A DNA stretch of 64,000 nt, taken from contig NZ_PKLZ01000016.1 of assembly GCF_002868715.1 (NCBI RefSeq), positions 29,554 through 93,553 on the forward strand. The letters are read 5' to 3'. This document shows, one piece after another, positions 63,797-64,000 of this stretch. Position 1 is the stretch's first letter. Each line of letters opens with the position of its first letter. Below the pieces are notes generated by a model. It saw only the letters and a list, made by a program, of their open reading frames with translations, was not told where the DNA came from and did no database searches. The position numbers and the translations under genes were made by a program. This DNA comes from Kineobactrum sediminis (lineage in GTDB: Bacteria > Pseudomonadota > Gammaproteobacteria > Pseudomonadales > Halieaceae).

Positions 63797-64000
63797 TGGT
63801 GGAGGCGGCGGGAATTGAACCCGCGTCATATTTAACTAGATCAATCACTTATGTATACCTGTGTCTGAATCGAACCAATTATCCTAGAAAGGCCGAACTT
63901 AACCCTTACGCTAGCGCAAACAAAAGCTATTTCTTAGATCTCCTAAGCTTACCATTTGGGTTCTACCCCGCTTCCACGGACGGTTCTAAAACGGCTAAAT
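63797..64000 (-). ncRNA. ssrA: tmRNA (ssrA), 3' part
   Basis: On the minus strand the sequence ends GACGCGGGTTCAATTCCCGC (T-arm), then CGCCTCCACCA at 63797, a tRNA-like acceptor with encoded CCA. The preceding ~170 nt form no anticodon arm but hold multiple short pairings like the tmRNA pseudoknot domain. The resume codon, tag and 5' half lie past base 64000. It acts with SmpB to rescue stalled ribosomes. A terminator follows directly. Confidence 0.85.

Noticed and set aside
63797..64000. An ordinary tRNA at the right edge
   Set aside because: The T-arm and CCA end are present, but no anticodon arm or D-arm lies within tRNA distance. The long structured stretch fits tmRNA.

Overview
This 64 kb window is chromosomal DNA of a gammaproteobacterium. 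The divergent block ispB / rplU-rpmA-obgE-proB is classic gammaproteobacterial synteny. The mix of several acyl-CoA dehydrogenases, a TonB-dependent receptor, two photolyase/cryptochrome genes and a YejABEF-type transporter, with fairly GC-rich DNA, suggests a marine aerobe of the OM60/NOR5 type (Halieaceae). That placement is inferred from gene content, not proven. Almost all of the DNA is coding. I saw no IS element, prophage, integrase or CRISPR array.

Layout. 1-8 kb is housekeeping: the pgi 5' end, ispB, L21/L27, the Obg GTPase, glutamate 5-kinase, a ZIP metal transporter, an isoprenylcysteine-methyltransferase-like protein, ferrochelatase and a MenA/UbiA-type prenyltransferase. 8.2-14.6 kb has an M20 amidohydrolase, then a MarR regulator behind a perfect 17-bp-arm palindrome, then an acyl-CoA catabolism cluster: one homomeric-type acyl-CoA dehydrogenase, a GST, and two dehydrogenase-like genes that look like the two subunits of one heteromeric enzyme. 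14.6-25.9 kb carries two tandem UbiB/ABC1 kinases, nagA, a penicillin-acylase-family lipoprotein, a bacterial (6-4) photolyase facing a CRY-DASH, an Old Yellow Enzyme and a 2OG-Fe(II) oxygenase. 26-43 kb has gdhA, a DUF3524-type tRNA-queuosine glycosyltransferase following a yejABEF-like peptide ABC operon, an M1 aminopeptidase lipoprotein, a TonB receptor and a sugar ABC operon.

43.5-51 kb holds a P-type cation ATPase and a compact operon of a small acidic protein, an ATP-grasp/GNAT fusion, a class II glutamine amidotransferase, an amidoligase and a class I (PuuD-like) gamma-glutamyl hydrolase. Its content and overlaps indicate an uncharacterised pathway that builds and trims an amide- or peptide-linked product.

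51-64 kb is accessory in character: a beta-lactamase-fold serine hydrolase, an SRPBCC protein, a deazaflavin (F420)-type reductase homologue, two FG-GAP repeat secreted proteins, an orphan LuxR-type regulator divergent from a large di-heme peroxidase-like protein, and a tightly overlapped four-gene operon (secreted protein, PqqD-like chaperone, HprK-related kinase, nucleotidyltransferase). The last three genes form the HPr-rel-A type system, whose function is unknown. The parts resemble the RRE/kinase/nucleotidyltransferase tailoring sets of lasso-peptide clusters, but no cyclase or leader protease is present. The operon ends about 125 bp from the 3' end of tmRNA (ssrA), a common integration hotspot. 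The HPr-rel-A operon and the amidoligase operon are the two most promising candidates for undescribed biology.
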